Origin: Dunaliella salina
Lineage: Eukaryota > Chlorophyta > Chlorophyceae > Chlamydomonadales > Dunaliellaceae
DNA length: 12,798 nt
Assembly: GCA_002284615.2 (NCBI GenBank)
Contig: MU069684.1
Coordinates: 16,710-29,507, forward strand
Direction of reading: 5' to 3'
A program made the position numbers and the translations under genes. Positions 1 through 6,782 of this stretch are shown here, one piece after another. The notes beneath the pieces are model-generated. The model made no database searches and was not told where the DNA came from. It saw nothing but the letters and a program-made list of their open reading frames with translations. Position 1 is the first letter of the stretch. The number at the start of each line of letters is the position of its first letter.

Positions 1-41
1 GAGCTAGGGGGACCAGCCCAACATTTACTGTACATTGAGTG

Positions 42-166
42 CAGCACCATTAGTTCAATTGCCAGTGTGACATAGGCCAGGCAGGAATGAGGGAGTGCAA
101 TTCTTACAGTGCAACGAGTTCAATTGTAAGTGTGACCTAGGTTGTACAAGAGCGTGTGAGTACAAT
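42..166. repeat. Imperfect direct repeat, two copies of about 60 bp
   Basis: Two adjacent stretches share a core AGTTCAATTG followed by AGTGTGACNTAGG. The first copy has the core at about 53-79 and the second at about 117-143. Each core is followed by a G/A-rich segment leading to GAGTGCAA or GAGTACAA. The similarity is visible by eye but interrupted by small differences. The second copy runs straight into the left arm of the hairpin at 156-223. No coding potential is apparent. This could be the edge of a longer repeat outside the window. Confidence 0.5.
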
Positions 167-223
167 GAGTAATGATTAGAACTCACTGCACGTGAGTTCT
201 AATCGTTGCTCATTGTACCTCAC
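156..223. repeat. Near-perfect inverted repeat (hairpin) with 31-bp arms
   Basis: The left arm at 156-186 starts GTGAGTACAATGAG and ends AGAACTCAC. The right arm at 192-223 starts GTGAGTTCTAATC and ends TCATTGTACCTCAC. They are reverse complements apart from two substitutions and a one-base bulge. The loop is only five bases (TGCAC). Weaker complementarity continues outward on both sides, for example GTACAAG on the left against CTTGCAC on the right. It could be a small foldback transposable element, a microRNA-like precursor or a remnant of a longer palindrome. No target-site duplication was recognised. Confidence 0.8.
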
Positions 224-390
224 AAGACCTTGCACCATGCAGCATCTGAAACTTCACAACGCCTTACACTACACAACATATCAAAATGAGACAACACCAA
301 TGTGCATCGCCCTGTCATACGGTCTGCGCACCTATGTGGCCCCTTTTCCTTACTGGATGTAGGGAGGGTTTCTCTGCCTACGTAGGTTTT

Positions 391-745
391 CAGAGGGTCC
401 CAACTCGGGGGGTAAGTGCTAGGAAACTTTCCTGGGATCCTCCCCGTTTTGCCAAATGTACCCTCAAGTGTGTAGCAGTGATTTAGAAGACACCATTGCA
501 AAAGAAATGGGGTCAATTGGTGGCCTGGCTGGGCCAGAGTGGGGCTCCAAATGTTCCTGAGATTCACTGCCAAAATATGTGATCAATCTGTGATCTGGCG
601 TAGATCACCACCAGCGACTAGTTACAGGATGAAATTTTTTGCTAAATGCAGGCTGCTTTCCAATGCACTGCTCATAATCCTGTAACTTGTTGCTGGTGCA
701 AAGTTATAAGCGTGCAAAGCTTCACACAGGAGTTGGGACCCTCTG
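391..745. repeat. Widely spaced 15-bp perfect inverted repeat
   Basis: CAGAGGGTCCCAACT at 391-405 is the exact reverse complement of AGTTGGGACCCTCTG at 731-745. GGTTTTC-type sequence flanks both on the side away from the AACT end. The stretch between (406-730) holds no convincing gene. Short ORFs on both strands there look like chance. A related block (TGCATCNCCCTGTCAT) occurs in direct orientation near 302 and 770, so this interval may contain two partly rearranged copies of one repeat. Confidence 0.45.
609..698. repeat. Hairpin with 22-bp arms
   Basis: CACCAGCGACTAGTTACAGGAT at 609-630 pairs with 677-698 at 20 of 22 positions. The loop is 46 bases and contains TTTTTTGCTAAATGCAGG. It lies inside the larger inverted pair 391-405/731-745, so the interval has nested inverted symmetry. 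It looks like a small foldback element rather than a gene regulator, because no clear gene starts next to it. Confidence 0.6.
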
Positions 746-797
746 GTAGGTTTTCTTGTCCTTTCTTTTCTGCATCACCCTGTCATGACAACTTGCA

Positions 798-1488
798 ATG
801 CTCACAATTACTCGCAGGCCATGGCTGCTGCGTGCAGCTGCCCATCAAGAACAAATAGGGAGCCACACCCTGTTCAACAATCCCCACTTTGACAGCACCA
901 CCCCCACGCCCCCTGCTGCCCCCTTCCCTTTCCCAACAGCATCCCCGCCTCAAAGGATGGGAGACCACATGCGCAGCAGCACCATGGTCCACGCCCTCGC
1001 CCCTGCAGGCGACATCATCAGCAGCAGTGGTCACGGAAGCAGCGCTGCCAGCCCTGCTGATTTACACCCCATCATTGCAGATGCCATGGGCAGCTACAGC
1101 AGCGGCGACAGTGACACAACCAGCGAAGGGGACTCAGAGGAAGATGCAGCTCTGGTGCTGCCTCTCCCACCCTCACAGGCATTACTGGCACGCAGCAGCA
1201 GCGCTAGCCGCAGTGCCAGGCCAGCAAGGCACACTCAACCTGGCAGACCCGATCAGCCCAGAGTGTTGCCTAGTATGCCCAGTGGGCCTGAACTCTCCAC
1301 ACCCAGCAGCAGCACCGGCGGCCTCAGCACACTCGCCGGGCCCGGACTCTCTGCACCCAGCACCCACAGCGGGCCTGAAATCTCCACATCCAGCGACACT
1401 ACTGGCAGTCTCACGGGTGTGGGGGAGCAGCAGATGGGTGGGAAGATGAGCCGGCGTGCAGCGAGCAGGCGCGGAGGAGGCGCAGCAG
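798..1488 (+). CDS. Possible exon: Ser/Pro-rich, low-complexity protein of unknown function
   Basis: The frame is open from 798 to 1766. The internal ATG at 957 is a plausible alternative start (MGDHMRSSTMVHALA). The translation has a Ser/Asp/Glu patch (SSGDSDTTSEGDSEED, about residues 100-115 from the 798 start). It then has Ser/Pro-rich near-repeats of the form SGPELSTP, GPGLSAPS, SGPEISTS, and a basic stretch SRRAASRRGGG. A splice-donor-like CAG|GTGAAG follows 1488. Beyond this the frame runs into a SINE copy at about 1588, so the last 90 codons are almost certainly not coding. The region is more GC-rich than its flanks, which makes long ORFs in several frames easier; a 186-codon frame overlaps. 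No domain is recognised. It may be the disordered N-terminal exon of a real gene or a chance ORF. Confidence 0.3.
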
Positions 1489-1587
1489 GTGAAGAAAATT
1501 TTGCAGGGGGGATTTTGAATGGTATCTTGGTGCTGATGCTCTTTTTTTCCCATGGGATCAAATTGTTTCTCTGTGGCGTGGTGCCCC

Positions 1588-1694
1588 TAAAGAAAAGAAA
1601 AGAAAAGACAAGTCTGCGCAAACCAAGGCCGCGTGCATTAAGGGAAGAACCGCTAACAAAAGTTAGAGGCCTCACCAGGAAGGCCCCTAAATGT
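1588..1694 (-). mobile_element. SINE copy A (3' domain), minus orientation
   Basis: Read on the minus strand, this ends in a pyrimidine tail made of CTTTT units (1588-1608 on the plus strand). Just before the tail it carries the family signature CTTCCCTTAATGCACGCGGCC, complement of about 1627-1647. Further in, the plus-strand block AGGCCTCACCAGGAAGGCCC (1666-1685) matches copies B, C, D and E. The 5' part seen in copy C is missing or diverged beyond about 1694. The insertion sits immediately downstream of the possible exon ending at 1488, so it would lie in an intron if that exon is real. Confidence 0.7.
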
Positions 1695-1785
1695 GTGACA
1701 AGAGTGCTGATTTGCAGGCTGCCCACGAAAGGCTGTCCTACTGATACAAACGTTAGTAAGTGTTAGACAGAGGTGCTCGTGGACA

Positions 1786-2001
1786 ATGAAGAGTGAAAAG
1801 GAGTTGCTGCAAGTGCACTAGGGGCTGAAAGACACATCCTTCCATGTGCAGTGTGGAAGCCAAGCTTCTTTGGGTTTTTGTAGTGACCTGAAGTATGATG
1901 ATAATATGGGCAGCAACGCAAACACACGTTTGCAAGTTAACAACCTTGTAAAGTTGTGGCAACACAGAAGAAGAGCAGCACCTTACAACAGCACGCTTTA
2001 A
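1786..2001 (+). pseudogene. Decayed or exonic coding-like stretch, unknown protein
   Basis: From an ATG at 1786 one frame reads MKSEKELLQVH, a single TAG stop at 1819-1821, and then 59 further codons to TAA at 1999-2001. The second part (1822-1998) includes SFHVQCGSQASLGFC and NTRLQVNNLVKLWQHRRRA, which has the mixed composition of real protein. A splice-acceptor-like TCCTTCCATGTGCAG ends at 1851 inside it. The family is not recognised. It may be a broken transposon gene, an exon starting at 1852, or chance. Support is composition only. Confidence 0.2.
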
Positions 2002-2468
2002 AAAGCAAATTACAGATGCATAAGGTGTCTCTCACACCTTTCTGGTAGCATGCTCGAAAATTAATCTGCAGATTATGCAAGAACGCTAGGGAAAGTATGC
2101 ATCTGCTAAGCAAGGTTTGAGGCAGCAGCCTTCTCTATTTCAATGTCAGGTTACGTCATGCTTTGCACTTGCTGCTTTGCAAAAGCAAAGGACTTGGATG
2201 GGACGGTATTCCCTCCCTCTTTTGTGCAATGGTGCCTCTGCCTCTTTTCATAAAAATGCACCTCCCCTGGAAGAGGCAGAGAGGGCTTGTGCTTCGTACT
2301 AAATAAGGGCGTGTGCTTCACTGCAGGCGTTGAAGGAGGCAAAAGCCTGGAGGATGAGCTCAGAGGTAAGAAAGAGGGATAAACATGCAAATCCACAAGC
2401 TGCTGGTGCCAAATAGATTCCCACTGTATACATGCCCAGGACTGTGTTCCTCTTTGAGTCTGCATACC
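2002..2468. other. No gene recognised; small inverted repeat
   Basis: Only short ORFs are present. An 11-bp perfect inverted pair, CTCTGCCTCTT at 2236-2246 and AAGAGGCAGAG at 2271-2281, is the clearest structure. No RNA gene, promoter motif or family repeat was seen. Confidence 0.5.
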
Positions 2469-2480
2469 TAGGAAAAATGT

Positions 2481-2493
2481 CTATGCCGGCCAG
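2481..2493. repeat. Target-site duplication, left copy
   Basis: CTATGCCGGCCAG here is repeated exactly at 3108-3120. The pair brackets the LINE segment directly and, in the unsplit arrangement, falls inside SINE copy B. Confidence 0.75.
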
Positions 2494-3107
2494 GATTTGA
2501 GGTACAGGCAGCAAAAGATATGAAGGGAAGCGGATGCTATTGAGTCCCTGAGGACTGAACAGGAAAGCAGTGACTTACCATTGGTGCAGAAGGCCTTTAC
2601 ATGAAACAGCTTGCACACCTTTTTGTGTCCCAACATATTCATTCAAAGATTTGGAAAAAGGAGTCATGAGGAATTTGAGTAGGCTTAGGCTTCGTGCCCA
2701 CTGCTTGAAGGTCGAATCCTGTAAATGGCTGGGTGGTTCAAACATTTGTGACAAGTGTGAGTGTGCTGAAGTCCAGGACGAGAAACATGTTCTCTTCTAC
2801 TGCAATTGCCTGGAGATGTGTGAGCTGCGCAGAAAATATAAGGACTTCTTCATTGATCTTTTCAAACCATTACATACTTTTGCCCAACTTCCAAACACTG
2901 GCTTCATTTCTTTTTTGGCAAGCTACCACGTTTAGACTGGTCCTGAGATCAATACTTTTCTACATCAAGCACTCATGCTGGTTTTCAAAATTTTTTTTCT
3001 TTTTTGTCAGATGTGGTTTCAATTTTTGATGCTGGCTGAGATTGTTTTGCCAGCAGCCGATCAGCCTGAGCCTCGGGCTGTAGGCCACCCTTGTAACCCT
3101 TGTAACC
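2494..3107 (+). mobile_element. 5'-truncated non-LTR retrotransposon (LINE) insertion
   Basis: The segment is bracketed by a perfect 13-bp direct repeat (CTATGCCGGCCAG at 2481-2493 and 3108-3120), the mark of target-primed integration. It carries the C-terminal part of a reverse-transcriptase ORF (2552-2935), then a short 3' untranslated region with a poly-T stretch. It ends in two units of CCCTTGTAA (3088-3107), which fits the short 3' tandem repeats of some LINE clades. Only about 614 bp remain, so the catalytic reverse-transcriptase and endonuclease domains are absent and the copy is dead. It is inserted in SINE copy B, tail to tail with it. Confidence 0.7.
2552..2935 (+). pseudogene. LINE ORF2 C-terminal fragment with CCHC motif
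   Basis: This frame is open from the codon after a TGA at 2549-2551 to a stop ending at 2935; it has no ATG at its start. It contains NLSRLRLRAHCLKVE, then a Cys/His motif C-x2-C-x9-H-x4-C (ICDKCEC ... DEKHVLFYC), followed by a charged CELRRKYKDFF segment. Basic segment, CCHC motif and charged helix in this order is the arrangement at the C-terminus of many LINE reverse-transcriptase proteins. Upstream, from 2494, another frame reads DLRYRQQKI, a stop, then READAIESLRTEQESSDLPL up to a TGA near 2604. At least one frameshift and one stop therefore separate the coding remnants. The fragment is not functional. Assignment to the LINE class is fairly safe; the clade is not determined. Confidence 0.65.
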
Positions 3108-3120
3108 CTATGCCGGCCAG
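3108..3120. repeat. Target-site duplication, right copy
   Basis: Identical to 2481-2493 (CTATGCCGGCCAG). It directly follows the CCCTTGTAA tail of the LINE. Confidence 0.75.
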
Positions 3121-3349
3121 ATGCCAAATGCAGGGACGAAAAGTTCACCTAGCCAGGAAGCTTGCAGGGGCCTCACCACAGGGCTCTCAACACCTGAGCT
3201 AGACACGGCTAGTTCCTATCTGAGAACCAGAAACAGGGCTAATGAGGACATGGGTCTGCAGACAATTCCCCAGGTCTGGAGAGTTGTCTGTGTATTCATG
3301 TCTGATGCAGCATGCATTACCAGAGTCTGGGGTATGTGTGACTACCCTC

Positions 3350-3363
3350 CCCCCCCCCCCCNC
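3350..3363. repeat. Poly-C tract with one unresolved base
   Basis: A run of C interrupted by one N at about 3362, inside an otherwise featureless stretch (3291-3460). The N suggests a sequencing or polishing difficulty, so tract length is unreliable and reading frames crossing it should not be trusted. Confidence 0.8.
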
Positions 3364-3466
3364 TCTTGTGCGTGCGTGCTGCATGAAACCATTCCAGCCC
3401 TTTTGCTCATTTATTCTACCATTTTGCCACCCTTCTCCTGTTGAGCTTCTTATTCCAATATTTTAG

Positions 3467-3640
3467 CATGCACGTACGCCTGTGAATGGAAATCTTTTGC
3501 GCATGGATTTACATTGCTGCATGTTTGTGGCATCCATAGCCTGTGCACGCAAGGATATGGATTTTTCCACTAAATATGACAGCGGATGCCAGGAAACACG
3601 AGAGTTGATTTTGGATCACCTACCAAGCACGCTTGCATGA
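3467..3640 (+). CDS. Possible terminal exon, 57 codons, unknown protein
   Basis: A splice-acceptor-like pyrimidine stretch ending TCCAATATTTTAG stops at 3466. From 3467 the frame is open for 57 codons to TGA at 3638-3640. It includes ACARKDMDFSTKYDSG and CQETRELILDHLPSTLA, which has the look of real protein rather than of translated repeat. An internal ATG (about 3503) could also be a start. No family is recognised and no partner exon was found upstream. Immediately downstream the degenerate tandem array begins. The call rests on composition and the acceptor only. Confidence 0.2.
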   Translation, partial: HARTPVNGNLLRMDLHCCMFVASIACARKDMDFSTKYDSGCQETRELILDHLPSTLA

Positions 3641-3720
3641 GCCAAGCTTGCTTAAATTGTTGCACCTCTGTTCAAGTCTGACCGTGCATAAACAATTCAA
3701 CTCTGCCAGTTGTTGAAACA

Positions 3721-4553
3721 TGATCACCCTAGCCACCTGTTGCAAATGCACATTCTGTGCACAATGACCCAGTGCCACCTTCGGCCTATTGGTGGCACAT
3801 GACCACCCTCTTTTGCAGATGCACATTTTGCACTTGTGCCCCTTTTGCGAATGCGCTTCCTTGATTAATGCACACGGCCTTTGGCTTGCATGGACTTTTC
3901 TTTTTCTTTTCTTGCGCTTCCTGCAGACTGCGCGTATGCACATTCTGCACATGGCCACCTTCCTCACCTTTCGCAGGTGCACATTCTGCAGACTGCGCAT
4001 ATGCACATCCTGCACGTGGTCCAGTTGTGCCCTCTTTTGCAGGTGCACATTCTACACAGGATGCACATGTGCCCCCTTCTGCAGCAATGCAGGGAGCAGA
4101 GTTTGATCACGTGCCCCATCCTCTGCAGGCGCACATTCTTCCCCTGTGATGCACCCCCTGCCCCCACATGGGCACCCTCTGCCCCCACATGATGACCTTG
4201 TGCCATCAAACTGTGCCCATGTTGCAGGTGCACATTTTGCACGTGGTCCCCCTCTTCCCCTATTGCGGGCGTACAGTGCGCACATGATCAACCTCTGCAT
4301 CCTCAAGCAGATGCACATTCTGCAGGCTGTGCATACGCACACCCTGCACATGATACACGCTCTGCCCTTTTTGCAGATCATAACCATTTAAAAAGCTGCA
4401 CACGATCATCCTCTGCCCCCATATGACCACCCTGTGCCCCCACATGCTACACATGTTCATCCTGTGCCCATTGTGCAGATGCACATTCTGCAGATGATCC
4501 TTCTCTGCCCCTTCAGTAGATGTGCACCCTGCACACAATCAACCTCTGTCCCC
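3721..4553. repeat. Degenerate tandem array built on a TGCACATTCTGCA core
   Basis: At least nine units share the order TTTTGCAG, RTGCACATTCTGCA, then CATGRTC and a C-rich CCTCTGCCCCCT stretch. Clear cores lie near 3747, 3820, 3936, 3978, 4042, 4130, 4226, 4311 and 4477. Unit length varies from about 30 to 90 bp because some units carry a second half-core (GACTGYGCATATGCACATCCTGCA). The core is rich in TGCA/GTGCAC words and close to self-complementary. Minus-strand ORFs here translate to Cys/Met/His repeats such as CRMCICAVCRMCTC and are best seen as translated repeat, not protein. Confidence 0.75.
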
Positions 4554-4560
4554 TTATGAA
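4554..4560. repeat. Possible target-site duplication of SINE C, left
   Basis: TTATGAA here against TTATGCAA at 4783-4790. If both flanks are joined, the array unit is restored across the gap (CCTCTGTCCCC followed by TTATGCAAATTTACATTCTG). The duplication is imperfect, so boundaries may be off by a few bases. Confidence 0.4.
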
Positions 4561-4782
4561 TAAAAAAGGAAGAGGAAAAGAAAAATAAAAGCCTACGCAA
4601 GCCAAAGGCCGCGTGCATAAAAGGAAGGACCCTTGACGGACAGCCGGAGGCCTCACTAGAAGGCCCTCTAAACCAACACTAGACACAGCTAGCCCTGGAG
4701 AGAGCCAGAAGCAAGGTTGATGAGGATTAGGGGGGGGTCTGCCATGCTCCTGGACGCCCAGGCTCTCCTCCGCCGCGTGCCA
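4561..4782 (-). mobile_element. SINE copy C, full-length, minus orientation, inside the tandem array
   Basis: On the minus strand the 3' end is a pyrimidine tail (complement of 4561-4590, A/G-rich on the plus strand). It is preceded by the signature around TTTTATGCACGCGGCC (complement of 4605-4620). Next come the shared blocks GGAGGCCTCACTAGAAGGCCC (4645-4665), CACTAGACACAGCTAG (4678-4693), GAGCCAGAAGCAAGG and CTGCCATGCTCCTGGACGCC. Length is about 222 bp, close to the 213 bp of copy H. The 5' region lacks a recognisable tRNA A box, unlike copy H, so it represents a second type sharing only the 3' domain. Array sequence continues on both sides, so the SINE arrived after the array formed. Confidence 0.7.
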
Positions 4783-4865
4783 TTATGCAAATTTACATTC
4801 TGCAGACGATGCACAAGCTTATTCTGCATAAGTCCCACCTGCGCCCCCCTCTGCAGATCCACTCT
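4783..4865. repeat. Remnant of the tandem array beyond SINE C
   Basis: TTATGCAAATTTACATTCTGCAGACGATGCAC, then TTATTCTGCA and CCCCCCTCTGCAGATCC, repeat the order of elements seen in the array at 3721-4553. Confidence 0.6.
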
Positions 4866-4872
4866 TTGATCA

Positions 4873-4892
4873 AAAGTTGTCATGACAACTTT
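4873..4892. repeat. 20-bp perfect palindrome
   Basis: AAAGTTGTCATGACAACTTT is its own reverse complement. It lies just past the end of the tandem array. A half-site, TGTCATGACAACTTGC, also occurs at 780-796. It could be a dimeric protein-binding site or the relic of a small foldback element; no gene start next to it supports a regulatory role. Confidence 0.7.
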
Positions 4893-4956
4893 GCACCCAA
4901 GTGTGTACTGTCATGTCTTCAATCCTTGCGGCTGTATTAAAGCCTCGGAATTTTTC

Positions 4957-5166
4957 TCCTTACTTATCTGTGCAAGTGCCCTGAAGCCATGCACTAAGTA
5001 TGCATCCTCACTTATCTCCATGTTACTTTTCACTTATCTCATCTTTGCTCCTAACTTCTCTCACCCTTGCCCTTTTGTTATCTCATCTTTGCAATTGCTC
5101 CATTTTATCCTTGCTCCTTACTTATCTGTGCAGGTGCTCTGAAGCTGTGCACCCAGTATGCATCCT
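4957..5166. repeat. Duplicated 52-bp block, 158 bp apart
   Basis: TCCTTACTTATCTGTGCA at 4957 and at 5115 each begin a block ending AGTATGCATCCT (5008 and 5166), with about six differences. The sequence between contains further short variants (CACTTATCTCATCTTTGCTCC, TTATCTCATCTTTGCAATTGCTCC). The whole 4957-5166 interval is therefore a loosely tandem pyrimidine-rich repeat. Short ORFs here (Leu/Ser/Ile-rich) come from that bias. Confidence 0.6.
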
Positions 5167-5324
5167 TTGCAAGCGGTCAGGCGCACGTGGCTAGGACAGC
5201 TGGAGGTAAAAAAGAGTTGTTTCTAATTGGCTCTTGCTGTGCACTGCCACACCATCAAAATGCATTGTAAATGGCGTGCTCAAACCACAGCACCAGGATG
5301 CAATCCTGTCTCAAGCCATCATGA

Positions 5325-5618
5325 GAGAATTTCTCTGCCTATGTACTTTTCTTTTCAAATCATCCCAGCATTCCCTATGCCCTAGACAATGCAGCTGCTT
5401 TGGATATCGGTGAAGTTCTTGTTGGGGCATGTGCGATCCTGAACAAAATTCTTGCGACTCTCATGAGCAAGATCAGGCGCGGGGTACGGCAAGTAATCCC
5501 CCCGATTCCAATTGACCTAAATATTTTCTTCCCCCTAATATCCTCTCTTCTTTTGGAACTGTGGGGAGTGTCTGAGCTGCTCGTGCAGTTTTTTGTTTCT
5601 CTGCCTGTGGCCCAGTAG
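5325..5618 (+). CDS. Possible exon of an unknown hydrophobic protein
   Basis: The frame is open for 97 codons from 5325 to a TAG ending at 5618, without an ATG near its start. A pyrimidine tract followed by CATCCCAG ends at 5368 and could be a splice acceptor. Downstream it reads IPYALDNAAALDIGEVLVGA, CAILNKILATLMSKIRRGVRQ, a Pro/Ile stretch and a hydrophobic LFFPLISSLLLEL-like end. The composition is protein-like and the first part could form an amphipathic helix. No family is recognised and no clear donor was found, so it may be a terminal exon or a fossil. Confidence 0.25.
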   Translation, partial: ENFSAYVLFFSNHPSIPYALDNAAALDIGEVLVGACAILNKILATLMSKIRRGVRQVIPPIPIDLNIFFPLISSLLLELWGVSELLVQFFVSLPVAQ

Positions 5619-5744
5619 TATGCACCCTATTCTCAGGGTCCAAAGTCACTCACAGATCTATGGATTGCTCTGTTGAAGTCAACGATGCGTGCACACGAGC
5701 TTAACATAATCTGGTTGGTTTCCCAAATCATTGTGCACTTGAGA

Positions 5745-5868
5745 ATGGAAAAAAAGATAAGTCTGCGTAGGCCAGAGGCCGCGAGCATTCAGGGAAGGCC
5801 CTCTAGCTAGCAAGCTAGCAGGGGCCTCACCAGAAGGCCCTCAAAATTTACACTGGACACAGCTGGCC
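5745..5868 (-). mobile_element. SINE copy D, 5'-truncated, minus orientation
   Basis: The plus strand reads AAAAAAAGATAAGTCTGCG, then GGCCAGAGGCCGCGAGCATT, CAGGGAAGG, CTAGCAGGGGCCTCACCAGA, AGGCCCTC and CACTGGACACAGCTGGCC. The order matches copies C and E. Similarity stops at about 5868, so the tRNA-proximal half on the minus strand is missing or replaced. Confidence 0.7.
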
Positions 5869-5968
5869 AAGATCTTGAGTTGGTGTACATGATCCTCAAT
5901 GGCAATGTGTATCACATGTGACACCCTTGTGGTCACAGGGCTTGCCCCATGGAGCATAAGCAGCCATT

Positions 5969-6154
5969 ATGCATGGCTTCTTCAAGGCCAAGCTTGGTTT
6001 GAAAGGTCTCGAATTCTTAGAAACAACAATTAGAAAAGAAGCAATTTGGATGTTGTCTTGCGCCCAGAAATGCGGCATGCATTTTAATCACGAAGCGGCT
6101 GCCTGCTTCCTGGCCCTCATCCAGCTCGGCTTTTTTTTTCAAATGCCTGCGCAG
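5969..6154 (+). other. Open reading stretch of uncertain meaning
   Basis: From the ATG at 5969 the frame reads MHGFFKAKLGLKGLEF, then LETTIRKEAIWMLSCAQKCG and HFNHEAAACFLALIQLG up to about 6135, and stays open to 6304. The first 55 residues look protein-like; the rest overlaps the better-supported exon at 6175 in another frame. It could be a transposon fragment or an exon. A possible splice acceptor (TTTTTTTTTC ... GCGCAG) ends at 6154. No family is recognised. Confidence 0.15.
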
Positions 6155-6174
6155 CTCTGGACTGGACGGGTTTC

Positions 6175-6592
6175 ATGTCGAGCTCCTCTGTACAGCAACC
6201 ACCGCGTGAGATCCCTGTGTCCTCTTTCTCCACCCTGCTTGATGCAAATAACCGCAAATGGGACTCGCGGCCTGCAGGCACAGGCATGCTGCAGCTGGAG
6301 GTAAGTGTGTGTCAGCCTTCAGACCTCAGGTAGCATCTTCTGTGTGTTATCCCAATTCCAATGCCATGTTCCAAGACATAGGCGTGCTGCTATTGAAGTA
6401 GTCTACATCCCAGTCTTTCCCAAGTTGCAAGGTGGTGTGACATTTTTGCCACCCAACAGCAAGCTCCGTGAGTCATTCCATTCTCAAACTCTTTTCAAGT
6501 TGCAGCCAAAGGTTGGAATCCTTTTTGGATTCATGTATGGCCTTTTTGCACAGGGAAAGGTTATTTCAAGAACAGACATCGTAACCGCGTAA
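6175..6592 (+). CDS. Two-exon gene candidate: small 70-residue protein with one short membrane segment
   Basis: Exon 1 (6175-6300) starts with ATG and gives exactly 42 codons (MSSSSVQQPPREIPVSSFST ... GTGMLQLE). It ends at a textbook donor, GAG|GTAAGT. Read straight through, the frame stops at 6331. Exon 2 (6506-6592) follows an acceptor with a pyrimidine-rich lead (CTCAAACTCTTTTCAAGTTGCAG). It continues in the same phase for 28 codons (PKVGILFGFMYGLFAQGKV ... SRTDIVTA) to TAA. The 205-nt intron fits plants and many protists. Exon 2 holds a hydrophobic run with two overlapping GxxxG motifs (GILFG, GFMYG), typical of packed membrane helices. A GxxYG-type motif also occurs in plant mitochondrial ATP synthase subunit e, but that likeness is too short to name the gene. 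Earlier acceptors in the same frame, or an upstream exon ending at 6154, are possible. Transcript data would be decisive. Confidence 0.4.
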
Positions 6593-6782
6593 GGGCCATC
6601 ACTCCTTGCAACACATGAACCAATTCAAGCAGCTTTGCTTTGGCTGTATCAGGGGTAAAAAAAGGATTGGAAGGGCTGGCTCCTGGTGAGCTGGCTCCAA
6701 TTTTTGTCACTTGGAGAATGACAATTCAACCTACATCAAAAATCGGAGCCAAATGTGATGAAACCCGTGGCAACCTTCACAA

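Larger units (their letters stand above)
2469..3290 (-). mobile_element. SINE copy B, split by a LINE insertion
   Basis: The left piece (about 2469-2493, GGAAAAATGTCTATGCCGGCC) corresponds to the tail-proximal block seen as AAAGTCTACGCAAGCC in related copies. The right piece (3121-3290) continues with ATGCCAAATGCAGGGACG, GCAGGGGCCTCACCACAGGG, CTAGACACGGCTAG and a GAACCAGAAAC block. All of these occur in the same order in copies C, D and E. The two pieces become contiguous if the segment 2494-3107 and one copy of the 13-bp duplication are removed. Copy B is older and more diverged than copy H, and its plus-side end near 3290 is not sharply defined. Confidence 0.6.

Noticed and set aside
220..573. 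117-codon minus-strand ORF and overlapping 66-codon plus-strand ORF
   Set aside because: No recognisable domain, no splice or start context, and the interval is part of inverted and direct repeats.
1182..1726. Minus-strand ORFs of 123 and 157 codons opposite the Ser/Pro-rich frame
   Set aside because: The GC-rich sequence opens several frames at once; the minus frames also cross the SINE tail.
3620..4387. Minus-strand ORFs rich in Cys, Met and His (CRMCICAVC-type repeats)
   Set aside because: They are direct translations of the degenerate tandem array; several frames on both strands are open for the same reason.
3721..4553. CRISPR-like array
   Set aside because: Units and spacings are variable, cores are degenerate, there are no conserved repeats with unique spacers of fixed size, and the context is eukaryotic.
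4882..5270. Hydrophobic ORFs of 64-86 codons
   Set aside because: They derive from a pyrimidine-rich duplicated block; Leu/Ser/Ile content follows base composition.
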